Shown in pieces: positions 1 to 11,169 of a stretch of 64,000 nucleotides of DNA. Within the stretch, counting starts at the first letter, position 1. The number at the start of each line of letters is the position of its first letter. A program made the translations under genes and the position numbers. The notes beneath the pieces were generated by a model. The model made no database searches. It worked only from the letters and a program-made list of their open reading frames with translations, and was not told the DNA's origin. Location: contig NC_067129.1 of the NCBI RefSeq assembly GCF_021347895.1, positions 28,991,690 through 29,055,689 on the forward strand, given 5' to 3'. The stretch comes from Acanthochromis polyacanthus. Its lineage: Eukaryota; Chordata; Actinopteri; Pomacentridae.

Positions 1-175
1 ATTCGGGTTAGAAAAGGAGTAACCCAGGGGTCTTATTCGGGTTTTTAAAAACCCGAATATGAGCATATTCGGGTTTTTGCGGGTGTTTACATGGCCGTAC
101 GCAACCGGGTTATTGCTAATATTCTGGTTAAGAAAGGGTTTTTGACTGCATATAAACGCAATCATTAATATTATT
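1..175. repeat. Fragment of an unclassified repeat with inverted attcggg motifs
   Basis: The motif attcggg and its complement cccgaat recur several times. Positions 35-58 form a perfect 24-bp palindrome (attcgggttttt followed by its reverse complement). The phrase gtgtttacatgg resembles the ends of the 9341-9942 element, but no matching second terminus lies in the window, so this is probably the cut-off end of an element that begins upstream. Class unknown. Confidence 0.4.
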
Positions 176-189
176 ACGTCACATTTTAG

Positions 190-575
190 ATCATTTTAGA
201 TGAGTTTCAAGTCATTTTGGACACATTTGTACTCATATTAAGCAGGTTTTACATAAAAATATCAAACTGGAACCTTGTCTGGTCAAACCTTCCACACATC
301 AGATTCTACTGATGCTCGAGGCTCAAAAGTTGGTGAAATGTCGACAAAAGTCCAATAATTGTGAGTAATTTGAGTAATTGTGGAGAAATTTCAAGCTGTT
401 TGGGACAGATTTTGAGTCATTCTGGACAGTTAAGTAATTTTTCTTTTGACTCCACTGGACAATATTCGGTGTGTGTTCTCACCAAATTTCACCACATTTT
501 GAATTTTTTTTGCAGATACTGAGTTCATCAAGGGGCTTTAACAACTCCTACGCCTGAAAACACGTTAAATTCTCA
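190..575 (+). repeat. R1 dispersed repeat, partial copy
   Basis: This holds one R1 monomer core (cacatcagattctactgatg, then a gaggctcaaaagttggtgaa segment) followed near 470-560 by the R1 3' module (gtgttctcaccaaatttcac). The monomer's second half (the atatggatccatccat part) is missing, so the copy is internally deleted. Non-coding. Confidence 0.6.
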
Positions 576-1164
576 GAATTCACTTGAAATATTTGATGTA
601 ACTTGATGATTCATGTCTCAAATGACAAACTCTGAACAGCAACAAATAATAACTGTCAGCTTAACACAGCCAAACAACATGAGGACCAATTAGAGGAGAA
701 CATTTATTACAAACTGATTGTTATGCGGAAGCATGTGTGAAATTAAACCCACAGAGAATCCAGAGGTCCCTGAACTGATGCAGGCGGATAGAAAAGCTTC
801 ACCAAAGAGCCACGTCTGTGTGTTTTATCGCCGTCTCGGTGTTGCTGAGGAAGATTTCAATTTGCATTCCATTGGCCTTTGTACATGACTCCAGGAATTA
901 TTGGTTTGATAAGATCTAACTGAAGAATCCTGATTCGCTGCGGTTGTCTGAGGATGATTCACTTCCACTTTTGTTTTTGGGGAGATTCACTTAATGGAGG
1001 ACAGCGTGTCCAACTGGGCTCTCTGTTACGTATACGGAATTATTTAGAAATGACTGCAAAGTGTCATGTAAGCTCATATAGAACGAGTGTCACAGAGGTA
1101 CAGGACACGTAAACTATCACACGACCAGTTATATCAATAATCAGAGTCAAACAGATGAGTTTAG
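576..1164. other. Non-repetitive stretch, no gene seen
   Basis: I see no ORF with protein-like character, no inverted termini and no tandem structure here. Nothing is supported beyond ordinary intergenic or intronic DNA. Confidence 0.4.
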
Positions 1165-1586
1165 TTCATTTCTGGCCCTTAAAATGGAAGAAAGCCATTA
1201 AAAAATACAATTGAAAGTGATATTCTGTCCCCAGAATGCTCCTGTAATTATTTATATATGGATGGACCCACATTTCTACTAAATTATAGCCTTTGGTCCA
1301 CATTTCTCCAACTTTTGAGGCTAACATCTGTAGAATCTGATGTGTGGAAAGACAAGGTTTCAGTATGAACATATTTAGACTTAAAACCTCTTTCATAATT
1401 TGTCTAATATCAGACTAAAACAGTCTGAAATGACATAACAACTGTCCACAATGACTCATAATTGTCCAAAATGACAATAATGGATAACCATTGGCCCTAG
1501 AAAATGGATAAGGATGACACTGTGTCTCCAGAAAAGTTCCTGGAAGTGTGTGTGTGTGCATACATTTGTTTAGTAGAAATATGGGT

Positions 1587-1642
<56 letters not shown>

Positions 1643-1910
1643 GTATATATATATATAAAAGGATGAATTCATATTTCGACTAAAATGCAGACTTTGGTCA
1701 ACATTTCACCAACTTTTGAGGCTCTAACACCATTTTTTTTTAAATATTTTGATCAAATATTGATATGGACTCATTGGTAGACCCATCAAAAACTGGTGTT
1801 CAAAGGGATCTAGATGTTTGTTTAATATGTGCAGAATACAGATGTTTACAGGAAACGTCTTATTTTTCTACTTTATGGTGGTTAGTAAACACTGAAAAAT
1901 GTGCTAATTT
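1165..1910 (-). repeat. R1 dispersed repeat, minus-strand copy
   Basis: Read on the minus strand, the R1 5' module (about 1740-1900, containing gaacaccag and tgagtcca phrases) is followed by a truncated monomer (about 1680-1740), a microsatellite, and a further monomer (about 1165-1500). The short reading frame over 1166-1396 only reflects the monomer sequence, because the same peptide-like string recurs in the other R1 copies. Confidence 0.6.
1590..1660. repeat. (AT)n microsatellite
   Basis: Nearly pure alternating AT from 1590 to about 1636, then an imperfect tail with acatatgt. It interrupts an R1 copy. Confidence 0.95.
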
Positions 1911-2639
1911 CTGCTCATCCATTGGCTCCAGTGTCAAGAAGGGACTTTACAGCTCATCTCTGCAAAGACAAGTGCGACTCAACAAGCCAATGAATAGACT
2001 CCAATCATGACAGTTTCAACCACTTTACCATCAACATGAGGGGGAATTTTAACAAATTTTCAATGTCAAGACCTCCAGTGACAACACATTTTATATAATT
2101 ATGTCAGAATGCTTCATTATGGACTGAAAAGATGCTTTTATGTGATAAATATACAGTAAAAAGTAAAGTATTAAGGTTTTCCTGCCTGTATCCAACCACA
2201 AGTGATGCGCTTAAACACAAAAACATGAAAAATGTTCATGATGAAATACAATAATACTGAACCTAAATATAGTCTGTGCGTGAAATAGTGAAAATATATG
2301 CAACATATTGACTAATGATAAAAATAATAACTATTTGTGCAGCAGAGTTCACACAAAGTGTAGCTCAAAGTGTTGGCATAAATAGAAGAGAATAAAATGA
2401 AAACATCAGATTAGCATCCCAGCTAGCTGGTTAGCTGCAGCTAACGTGCACTAAATAAGGACTAACTGATAGAATTCGCAGATTTTAAAGTTGTGTGAAC
2501 ATTATTTTATTGAGTTTAATTACATCAACCGAATATTGTGAGTAAGTTAAACTCAAATTTCTGCACTAGTTGCTTTAAAACTGCATTCAGGTTGTTGTTC
2601 ATGTAGAAATGTCCTATAAAATGTTTTATGATGTATTTC
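1911..2639. other. AT-rich non-repetitive stretch, no gene seen
   Basis: No convincing coding frame or transposon ends. Short reading frames here lack any recognisable motif. Confidence 0.4.
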
Positions 2640-2935
2640 CTTAACAAAATGTTCCACCGCTAAAAAACCATCTTTGGAAAATCACCTGAGAAAACATTTT
2701 CTGAATGTTACTTTCCTCCTTTATTATAGAACATAATCTCTGTTCCTGACAATGTTCTCTGAATGTTAAAACATTATATTAACTCATAAGAATGTCACTG
2801 GAAATTAAAGGATACCTTAGAAGTTCGTAGAACATTTGATGAAAGCATTAACTATGAATAATGATTAAAACTTGTAGGTGATGTTATCTGATGTTGTGAG
2901 AACGTTCCCCGGCTGTTAGGTCAGCGTTTAAACAA
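2640..2935. repeat. R4 repeat relic (gaac/gttc-rich)
   Basis: Repeated phrases such as aatgttcc, gttctctgaatgtt, agaacattt and gagaacgttcc match the style of the tandem array at 20930-22190. One or two diverged units appear to be present. No coding potential. Confidence 0.5.
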
Positions 2936-3440
2936 CCTGGCATAAAATGTGGATGTGAAGTAACTCTGAAAGTCATCTAAAAGTCATTTGTCAGAGCTTT
3001 AAATCTCTGCTTCCTTCACTCTGTCTTGCTGATATTCAAATAAACAGGAAGGTTGAGGAAGAGTTCATCCTCCAGTCTGAGGAAATCTCATTTTGCCCGG
3101 CTGACATTTATGTGAAAGAGAAGAAATAATGACTCGGCTGTGCGACTGTCAGTGTGTTTGTGTGCAGGATATTTAGGAAAGTGGAATTGATTGACCGGTC
3201 AAGTCTCTGACTCCACAAAGTCAATCTGTGCTCTTAGTTTGCTCCTCTGACATTTCTGCTGGGAGCCCACGACATCAGCCATGGGTGATAATGAATGTCT
3301 CGCTTTTTAACTGTGAACCCTTCATAAGATGGAGGGTAAATACGCACAAAATCTGATCCAGATACAGACAGGAGGTCGAACAGTCGACAAACAGCCCGTA
3401 ATAATAACTGCGGGAAGTAAAATGTTTGAAATTCAATATT
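2936..3440. other. Non-repetitive stretch, no gene seen
   Basis: Moderately GC-balanced sequence without a supported gene. Overlapping short frames on both strands (3234-3470, 3329-3514) lack domain motifs or splice context. Confidence 0.4.
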
Positions 3441-4087
3441 TACAGTCGAAAAACAAAAGTTTCTACACACTTGTAGAGACCATGTATATCAAGATAGTCT
3501 TTAGTTTCCAATGATTCCCAGAACTCTGAATGTTCTATAAAGGAACCATTGAAGTGTTTGAATCTTTGTCACAATAAACAATCATCAACTTTAGTTCTTT
3601 CTTAGATGTATTAAAGGTTTTCTGGAAATATGACAAAATCTGCTGGGCCATGAATTTACATACAGCAGTGCTAATTTACATAAATGCCCTTTGTCCATTT
3701 CCACTTGAGTTAGTTTCTTTTGGTTTCAGTTGTCTGGTTTATTTATCTTTGACTCTTCTGGACAGAATTCCGTTCAACTAAATTTGTTTTACTTGTTTCT
3801 TCATCAGTCCACAGGTTCTTGATGGTTTAAATCAGGACTTTGGGGAGACCAGTCTAGAACCTTCATTCTATCCTGATGGAACCATTTCTTTACCACGTCT
3901 GATGTGTGTTTGGACTCATTGTCTGGTTGAAACATCCAACTGTGTCCAAGATCAACCTTCTGCTGATGGTTTTAGGTTTTCCTGAAGAATGTGGAGGTGA
4001 TCCTCCTTCTTCATTATTCCATTTACTTTGTGTGAAGCTCCAGTTCCACAGAGCATGATGCTGACACCACCATGCTTGATGGTAGTT
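3441..4087 (-). mobile_element. Tc1-like element relic, copy A (truncated)
   Basis: The left terminal repeat starts near tacagtcgaa (3441) and shares the aaaagttt...actTgta pattern with copies at 31871 and 58220. On the minus strand, 4085 to 3800 reads as a decayed Tc1 transposase: the KHGG-SIM glycine motif, an LHILQENLKPSAEG-like stretch, a FQQDN-like remnant, then PSQSPDLN-like codons at the 3810-3850 end, with several stops. The homology breaks off abruptly after gcttgatggtag at 4087, where other copies continue with gtttggtgttcttgg, so the N-terminal half is missing. A pseudogene beyond doubt. Confidence 0.75.
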
Positions 4088-5440
4088 TAATGTAATATTA
4101 CCTGATAATAAAATACTGCAAATAAAATGCAAAATTCTGCTTGAAAATTAAACATTACATGTGATACTGACACTGACATTGAACAAAATATTGAGAAAAA
4201 GTAATATTGCAAATGACATTGATATTGATTTATAGTATTTTGTGTTGAAAAAACACAAACGCAGTTTAGAATATACTGCAAACAATTAATAACACAAAAA
4301 TATTTCATGAATTTATTTTGTAAAAGCTTAAAACATGTACATAAACACACAGAGAAAAAGCAAGTTGTTGGATCAAATTGAAAGGGGGGTGGGGGGTGGG
4401 GTGTCCTGGATCTTGGGCTGCGGCGGGGGTGCCGGCCCATGCCGGGTGGCCGTCTGGTTATGACTGGTTCCCCTGGCGATGTTGACCCTCTGCCTGGGGG
4501 GGCGGGGGTTGCCTCTTGGATGCCTGGGGCCCGGGGTCCTGTGCTGAATCCGCCCTGGGCCTCTGGCCCCTGGCGGGGTCGGCGGCCGCCGATCTTGGTC
4601 GCCTGGGGCCCGGCCCTGCTGGGCGCTGGGGGTCCTGGCCGGGTTCTCCCTCTGCCCCCTTCCGGGCCGGTCCGTGGTCGTCCTCGTGGTTTGGTGGCTC
4701 GGATCTCTGCTCTGGGATTGCTGCCGGCTCGCCTGGGTCTTGTGGGCTCTCGGGCCCGCTTCTGGCCTTCACGGAGGTCAGAGGTCATAGTTGCATGATC
4801 ACAGTCATAATTGCACCGTACTCTGCATGTGAACATAGCAACCATGTTGTCTTGGGGGGTGTTAAGTTTGTCCTGGTGCCAGAATATTAAAAGACATGTT
4901 TCCTCAGTTTGTTTGTTTCACATAGATGATCTGAATAATTACTAGCTGTGTTTCCTAACAAAACCCGTAGGATGCGTTCCGGTGTGTCTTTGTTAAGGTG
5001 TACTAGCTTGTTATCTGTTGTGTCGGTTTCAATTGAAAGATAATTGTATTCTTGCACTCTTCCTTTTCTCCTCACTATCCCCCCTTGTTGTTGTTTTCTT
5101 TTTTTTTTCTTCCTCTCTTCTCGTTTCTTTCTTCCTGCCTTTCCCCTGTCAGGTCCGGCAAACTTATGTATATTTAACTAATCAACAAGTATTCAAACTA
5201 AATAAATTACTGTACAGTATCAAGGGCAGTCTTATACTTATAAACTCCCCTTGGAAAAGCAAACTTGTGTGGCACAATGCAGCAGCCAGATCCTCATTCT
5301 GCCTGCTCTGTTGCCGGACAGGACAAAAAAAAAGAAATATGACTTTGACTACAGCTAAAACAAGCATTTTACAGTGTACAAAACAATTATTATCGAGGAA
5401 ATGCTAATTCCTTTAACTCACTGTAGTTAGCTGGTTCAAT
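4088..5440. repeat. Unclassified sequence that interrupts Tc1 copy A
   Basis: It begins where Tc1 homology stops and includes an AT-rich left part, a GC-rich core (4380-4790), a polypyrimidine tract (about 5060-5150) and a right part starting at tgtcaggtccggc. I recall similar GC-rich plus cctgtcaggtccggc sequence as common in fish genomes, but I cannot name the family. I found no clear matching termini, and Tc1 sequence does not resume to the right, so the true boundaries are uncertain. Long frames across it (4087-4845 minus and others) come from low stop-codon density in GC-rich DNA. Confidence 0.4.
4380..4790. repeat. GC-rich low-complexity block with G runs
   Basis: About 400 bases are strongly GC-rich, against AT-rich flanks. 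The left edge has consecutive G runs (4384-4401). The remainder repeats cctggggcccgg-like phrases. Several frames on both strands are open at once and their translations are Gly/Pro/Arg-rich without domain motifs, which is the signature of composition rather than of a gene. Confidence 0.7.
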
Positions 5441-6214
5441 ATAAGTCATCAAAACATAAAAATACTGATGCAGATGTTATTCTTTAGAGTGCAGAAGAAG
5501 TAGTGCCTCCTGATAAGAACCCATCTAGTGACTGAGACCAGAGCAAACAACTCATGGTTTTGAAACTGCCTCCATATTTGTGCATGGACGCCGACACATC
5601 AGAGCAGCCGGAGCTGACAAAGCTGTGCAACAAAGCAGGGCAGCCAGGGTTCATGTTCCCTTATTAACTGGCAAATCAAAGCCATTTCTCCCCACATGTT
5701 CTGTATTTATTCTCTGGCTGAAGACTGGATGTCCTAAATGATACCAATTTGGCCCAGAAATACACAACAGAAGACGTTTCCGACAGGCTCATGCTGTTTT
5801 GTGCTTAGAGGAGCTGCAGGATAAATAAAAATAAAAAAGTCAAATGAAGCCCAGAGTGTGTGCGGCGCTGCTGTGTCTGTGGAATGGAAAATTAGATTAA
5901 GTTTCCAGAGGTTTAGTGAGAAAAGTGTGAAAGTCAGTTACAATAAGAGGCTCAGTCAGTCATTTATAAGAAGCCAAATATTGCATTTCATCACCGGAGA
6001 GACAGAGAGGCAGGAATAAAACACCTCAGGAGGGAGAGGAAGGAAGAAAAAGCCAGACTTCGCTAGAGACAGTTTCACCCTTCAGGTTTCTGTTCGCCTC
6101 TCAGGGGTTTTCTGAGATCAAAGCTGGGACAGAAACGCTTTCTCTCTATGGAGTTTAGAGAAGCAGATGAGAACCGTCTGTGGGCCAACAAATCTGACAA
6201 AGTTCCACCTGACC
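5441..6214. other. Non-repetitive stretch, no gene seen; possible conserved non-coding
   Basis: Around 5560-6130 the sequence is mixed-composition and non-repetitive, unlike its repeat-filled surroundings. There is no multi-codon frame with splice sites that I trust. It could be conserved non-coding DNA, but a single sequence cannot show that. Confidence 0.3.
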
Positions 6215-6500
6215 TCCTCAGAATCAGCTGATGTTTTATGTACAACAACTATAGCACATTAAATGAAACCATGCAGAGTTTTACCTTCATACTGTGAATA
6301 CTATCGGAGTTCCAAGTCCTTGTAGTACATAGAGGGGGTTCCAGATTCTGTGCTTTTTTCCATTACAGTTGTGTTTTGTAACTTCATAAGTACAGCAGCT
6401 AGACATATGACATGTTCAAGGCAGATCTCTTAGCTAAGTGCTTTTCCTGCATAAAAATACCAGTTTGTGGGATATGAACCCTAGTTTTCTGTGTCCTGTG
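6215..6500 (+). repeat. R3 dispersed repeat, 5' part only
   Basis: It aligns by eye with 34890-35160 and 62820-63080: gaatcagctgat, then atgcagagtt-taccttcat, ctgtgaata, gagttc-aggtcctt and cagcag-tagac phrases in the same order. The agacacaaaa tail found in the other copies is absent. Confidence 0.6.
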
Positions 6501-6930
6501 TATACACCTTCCATCAACCCCAACAACCTCCTCCATGTGCTATAAAAAATGAAGCATTTTGCAACCTGGAAAACATTTTCACAACCTTGTAAGCAATGGT
6601 CAAAATACAACAGGCAAAGAAAACTAATAGTAAAAATATCTTTAACATAAGACTTTCATATGCGTATGATTGGTTAAACACTGAAGGGAGTAGAATCACG
6701 TTGGGGAAATAACCTTGTACTAAAGGCCAAATATGACATGAAGAGCAGCACATATGTTTATTTATACAACTAATATTTAAACAAACCTCAACTCAAGGGC
6801 TTTTGTTTTTCTGTTTTAATCTACCCAGACATGGGATATGAACCAAAGTGTCCAATGTCCTGTGAATACGCCCTTCATCAACCCCAACAACGTCCTCCAT
6901 TTGCAATAAAAGCACAGCATTTTGATGAAC
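6465..6930 (+). repeat. Direct duplication of about 90 bp, spaced by about 360 bp
   Basis: Positions about 6470-6560 and 6832-6925 share gatatgaacc, gtcctgtg-atac, catcaaccccaacaac, cctccat and aagcattttg in order. The copies are diverged. The duplicated segment has no coding features, so this may be two monomers of a decayed repeat. Confidence 0.6.
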
Positions 6931-7267
6931 AATTCGTCTCGTAGCACTGCCAGGCAGCTTTGTCTCCATTCTCTGGTTGTACTCCACCTTGGATTGTGCT
7001 ACATTCACTAATTTTTTACCTTCATTATGGCTCCAAGTGCAAGTCAGACTCTTCTGATGCTTGAAAGAAAAGGAAAGCCGTCTCCATGGAAGTGAAATTA
7101 AATGTAATGTAAAACGCTCGGAACGTTGCAAAACACCGACCAACATGGGTCAAGTTGTAAAAACAGGTCAACATGTTGTAGCGACCCTCTGTGATGAATG
7201 AGTGAGACTTTATCTGGTTCTCTGCTGGTTTATTGAAGCTTCACACAGGATACTGTGGGCCATAGCC

Positions 7268-7915
7268 AGAATAACTAGAAAAACCCCATAACTTAGCTCC
7301 AGAAGAACTAGAAAAACCCCATAACTTTGTCAGGAGCGGTGGAGGGAGAACCCAGGCGCAGAAACCAACAGACAGGTTTAAAAGACAAAAAGGGGTTTAT
7401 TGTACCAAAAACCGTGAATCACATCCTCCAGAAAACAAGGAGCCGAAACAAAAACTAGACCTCTCAAACCATGCTACTCAAAACCTCTGCAGAACTAAAA
7501 GTTACTCACACATGGGTAGCTGTCTCCTGTGAGTGCAGGTAACTGAGACGAGTCCATAAAATAACAAGAAACACAATGTAGTCCAGGAGAGAGAGAAATC
7601 CTCAAAAGTCCAGAGTTGATGGGAATCTGAAGGAATGAGGGGAAACCGCATTTGGGTCAATCAAAGCTGTGATCCTCCCACACACAATGAGGGGAGCAGA
7701 GGATTTTTAAACAGAAAGGGCAAGGCAGGTGAATGGCGTTGGCTGATTACTCCTCAGCTGAGTCTCATGCTGCAATTAGCTGTCCTCCAGCAGGTAATCA
7801 GCTGGGAGAGAGAAAGGGAGACAGGAACAAAAACCAGCCAGGAGCCCGGACGGCTTCCTGACAAACTTAGCTCCAGAATAACTAGACAAACTCCATAACT
7901 TAGCTCCAGAATTAG
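7268..7915 (+). repeat. 33-bp tandem repeat, interrupted
   Basis: The unit starts ccagaataactagaaaaacc and continues with ccataacttagct. Two units lie before the LTR (7268-7327) and about one and a half after it (7864-7915). Taking out the LTR plus one copy of the 5-bp TSD joins the units in register, which supports the LTR call. Confidence 0.8.
7328..7863 (-). mobile_element. Solo LTR of a retrotransposon, minus orientation
   Basis: The 536-bp segment has the terminal pattern tgtcagg ... cctgaca and is flanked by the perfect 5-bp TSD aactt (7323-7327 and 7864-7868). On the minus strand there is a TATA-like tttaaaa box (about 7704-7711) followed downstream by an aataaa polyadenylation signal (complement of 7396-7401), the order expected for an LTR. 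No internal gag or pol sequence is attached, so this is a recombination-derived solo LTR. The superfamily cannot be set from the LTR alone. Confidence 0.8.
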
Positions 7916-8040
7916 CTGCCATTCCCAGCTCTCGCTACTGCTGACTCTCAGCCAATCAGAGGTGAGCTAACTAAACATGGCACGTTCACTGACATCAAGT
8001 AAATCTGGGACTGAACAATAAACACTGAAACCTCAACAAC

Positions 8041-9335
8041 AGCCTCAGTCAGTTATAATATTCTGTTATCTTCTAGTAAAATGATTCATACATGCATGAA
8101 AGTCGTTGGTATTCAGGACTTTCCAAAGAGCAGATCAATATTGTGATGCACATAACAGCTTTGTTTACGTTTTCAATGGACTTCCAACTTAAGGCGAAAA
8201 TCAATTTACGTCTATCTGTAGGAACAAAACTCTGACGTAAGTCAAGGACCCTCTGTATTTTGAAACTCCATAACTTTACTAAACTATCAATCAAGATATT
8301 AGTTTTTATGGTTGAACTTTTCAAACCTGCTCAATCAGTTGTTAAAATTAATTATTTTATATTAAAATCGTTCTTTGTGTTTAGTTTTGTATAACTGTGA
8401 CATGCAGCTACAGAAAAATCAGAAAATATCCCCACCGGGCTTCCACATTCTTATTATATTATTATTTTGTCAAAGTGAGGTCAAACATGGTGGCTTCACT
8501 TTTCCTAATAATGACACAACCATAATCAGTTATTTTATCTACTTGTCCAATATTACAGACAAGTATGTAATCAATGAAATGGTGAGAAACAGTGAAAATT
8601 TCAGGTTTTTATCTTTGATCTTTCCTCAGATATTGTCCTTCAAACATGTTTGAAAACAACTTCCCAGGTTCCATTTTAAACAGTTTTCAATAAAAACACT
8701 GATGGTTAATTTTATCTGTTACCTGAAGTACACAAACCCCCTCCGCTCATCCAAACTTCAGCCGTCACATAAAAACACCATTAATGAGCTGCGTTAAAGT
8801 TAATTAAGAATCAGTCAGTCAGGTGCAATCTTTCTCACATCTCACTCTTTTTTTTTGGTTCATTAGAGTTGAATTTCCATTATGGTCCCGTCAGTCGCGG
8901 CAGGACTGATGGAAACAAACCGCCGCTCGCTCTGTGCTGCCTTTGATGTCCTATCGGGGTGTTTTGTGCTGCGTCTTGAATATTAACGGAACAGCAAATG
9001 GCCCAGAGTGGAAGGAGTTTGCTGCTGATTAGTGGAGTCGATGCTGGAGACACAATGCAGCCGCCGACAACCCGACGGCATCAGGAATGAGGAGTTTATG
9101 GAAGCTGAGTCCCAAATCAGGGGCCAGAGTTTAAGGAAAGGCTTTAGAATACCAACAGGAGAAGTCAGCATTCAAAGGCAACAAAAAACCCAGGAGCAGT
9201 TCACAGCAGTGTCCAGCACCACCACAAGTACTGATCTAACACAACTTACCATCCCTTTATATGCTGTCAGGGCTAGCATTTTTCCATGCCTGTAGGATGA
9301 GGAGGTGGAGACACTGGAGACTCAGATGACTTAGA
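8041..9335. other. Non-repetitive stretch, no gene seen; 8690-9170 possible conserved non-coding
   Basis: No transposon ends or tandem structure were found. The 8690-9170 part has mixed composition with ttaattaa and caccattaatgag motifs, a style common in developmental enhancers, but this is only an impression. Overlapping frames at 8983-9295 on both strands show no domains. Confidence 0.3.
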
Positions 9336-9340
9336 CTTAG

Positions 9341-9942
9341 GGGCTGTTTACATGAGGACCATCTTAACAGAAAACGCAAAAGTGGCGTCTTGTCATTTCA
9401 CGTTTAGACGAGCGGTTTTGAAGGAAATCTGTGTATATACGGTGACTCGATTGGATATGCATGCCAGGCAGCTGGGTGGCGCTGTGATAAAACTCTGCCA
9501 CGTCTACGCGCATGCGTACTATCTCCCTTTTCGGATCTCTGCCGCGGTAAATGTTCATGAATGGAATCTGTACAGATTCTGTACGTTTGTTGGTACGACT
9601 CCTGTAGTGTACATAGGGCTGCCAGAGTTGCTTGAAGGTACGAAGGATGGAAATAATCACACATCTTTGTTTACTTCCTTGTACCGGCCGGCAAACCAAA
9701 GCACCGGCGCACGTATGTGACGTAATCGCGTACGTGACGTGGTCAGATCTCAGTAAAGTTTTGCGTTTTGCTGTTTAGACGGAAACGTAACGGCGGAGCG
9801 TTTTCTACTTTTCCACTCTGGAGGCCGGTTTCAAATTTTTGCATTTTCAAGCCCCCAAAACGCCGTCCTCGTATAAACGATGGGGTGTTTTGTTGAAGTA
9901 TTTTGACATTTTTACCTGCAAGCGTCCTCGTGTAAACGGCCC
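9341..9942. mobile_element. Non-autonomous DNA transposon with gtttacacgaggac ends, copy 1
   Basis: A 602-bp element with inverted ends (gggctgtttacatgaggac on the left, complementary to tcctcgtgtaaacggccc on the right), flanked by the 5-bp direct repeat cttag (9336-9340, 9943-9947). A second, very similar copy is at 35177-35794. Reading frames on both strands appear in both copies only because the DNA is conserved; they show no transposase motif. Two tgacgt motifs lie close together at about 9718-9740. The superfamily is unknown. Confidence 0.75.
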
Positions 9943-9947
9943 CTTAG

Positions 9948-10444
9948 AGTAAAGTTTAATGGTATCAGGAGAAGAGACACCAACAGAGCAGCAGTTCATG
10001 CCAGCAATGCCAGCATCAGTTCTGAGGATTCTCTCTTACAGACCAACATGGAGACAACTAATCTGATAATGACGTCAGAATAGATGATATCTAATCTTGA
10101 CCATAGCAGAGAGTCCTAACACATATTCCACAGCGTCTGCCTGTAGGAGGATAATTTAAGAAGACATCAGCAAGGAAATACTTTAGAAAAGGGAAAGAGT
10201 AATTTTTCTTTCACTTGTATCATTGGACAGATAATCTGACACCATTACAGTCCCCTTCACTCTACTGGTCAGATCACCGTACGATATTACATCATCATGT
10301 TTTGTTGTGTTCCTTATGCAGTTTTTAAAAAGGTATATTACTTTGATCAGACACCATTATGTTCTGAGTTCTTCATGTTTCATTTTTCAAAAAGTATGTG
10401 ATTTCTTTTCACATAGTTTCATTATGTTCATTTTGTCATTTCTT
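9948..10444. other. Non-repetitive stretch, no gene seen
   Basis: AT-rich sequence without a supported feature. It may contain an unrecognised outer part of the neighbouring Penelope-like element, whose left edge is not sharp. Confidence 0.35.
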
Positions 10445-10778
10445 ATTATAGAATAGCATTACTTTTAAACCAACAGCTAAATAAGGAAAGTATGGTTTTA
10501 CCTTGCTGATATGTTTCGACTGCATCTGCGGTCTTCTTCAGAGCATCATCTAACGCAGGGGTCCCCAAACTTTTTCCTGTGAGGGCCGCATAACTTTTCC
10601 CTTCTCTGGTGGGGGGCCGGAGTCAGTTTGTAACAGAAAAAGTGTGATGATCGCAGGGGTGCCTAAACGTAAACATTGTTTTCCAGAAAGCCACACATAA
10701 CCAAATATTAATAACCCTTTCCAGGATCTTCACAGAAAAAAAAGTCAGGAAATATATAATAACACTATTAATGACATA

Positions 10779-10993
10779 CAGTGCCTTGTGAAAGTATTCG
10801 GCCCCCTTGAACTTTTCAACCTTTCGCCACATTTCAGGCTTCAAACATAAAGATATAAAATTTTTATTTTTTGTCAAGAATCAACAACAATTGGGACACA
10901 ATCTTGAAGTGGAATGAAATTTATTGGATATTTTAAACTTTTTTAACAAATAAAAAACTGAAAAGTGGGGTGTGCAATATTATTGGGCCCCTT
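10779..10993 (+). repeat. Left terminal inverted repeat of the Tc1 element
   Basis: It starts cagtgccttgtgaaagtatt and matches the reverse complement of 12191-12410 with only scattered differences. The long length places it in the long-TIR group of fish Tc1-like elements. Confidence 0.93.
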
Positions 10994-11111
10994 TACTTTC
11001 AGTGCAGCAAACTCACTCCAGAAGTTCAGTGAGGATCTCTGAATGATCCAATGTTGTCCTAAATGACTGATGATGATAAATAGAATCCACCTGTGTGGAA
11101 TCAAGTCTCCG

Positions 11112-11118
11112 TATAAAT
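11112..11118 (+). promoter_or_regulatory. TATA box of the Tc1 transposase gene
   Basis: The sequence tataaat lies 52 bp before the start codon, between the left TIR and the gene, in the place where Tc1-like elements carry their own promoter. Confidence 0.6.
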
Positions 11119-11169
11119 GCACCTGCTCTGTGATAGTCTCAGGGTTCTGTTTAAAGTGCAGAGAGCATC

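Larger units (their letters stand above)
7178..8040. repeat. Composite repeat hosting a solo LTR
   Basis: The left edge reads tgtagcgaccctc. A 33-bp tandem repeat follows and is split by the LTR at 7328-7863. The right part ends near caataaacactgaaacctc. On the minus strand the left edge looks like an LTR 3' end (an aataaa signal followed by a ca terminus), so the host could be an older LTR, but I could not find a matching TSD. Confidence 0.4.

Noticed and set aside
4087..4845. 252-codon minus-strand open frame
   Set aside because: It crosses the Tc1 junction, an AT-rich tract and a GC-rich low-complexity block; its Pro/Arg/Gly-rich part is open in other frames as well, so it reflects composition.
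9364..9699. Minus-strand frame conserved between 9364-9699 and 35228-35551
   Set aside because: The two copies belong to the same transposon and are similar at all positions, including outside the frame; no transposase motif is present and plus-strand frames are equally preserved.
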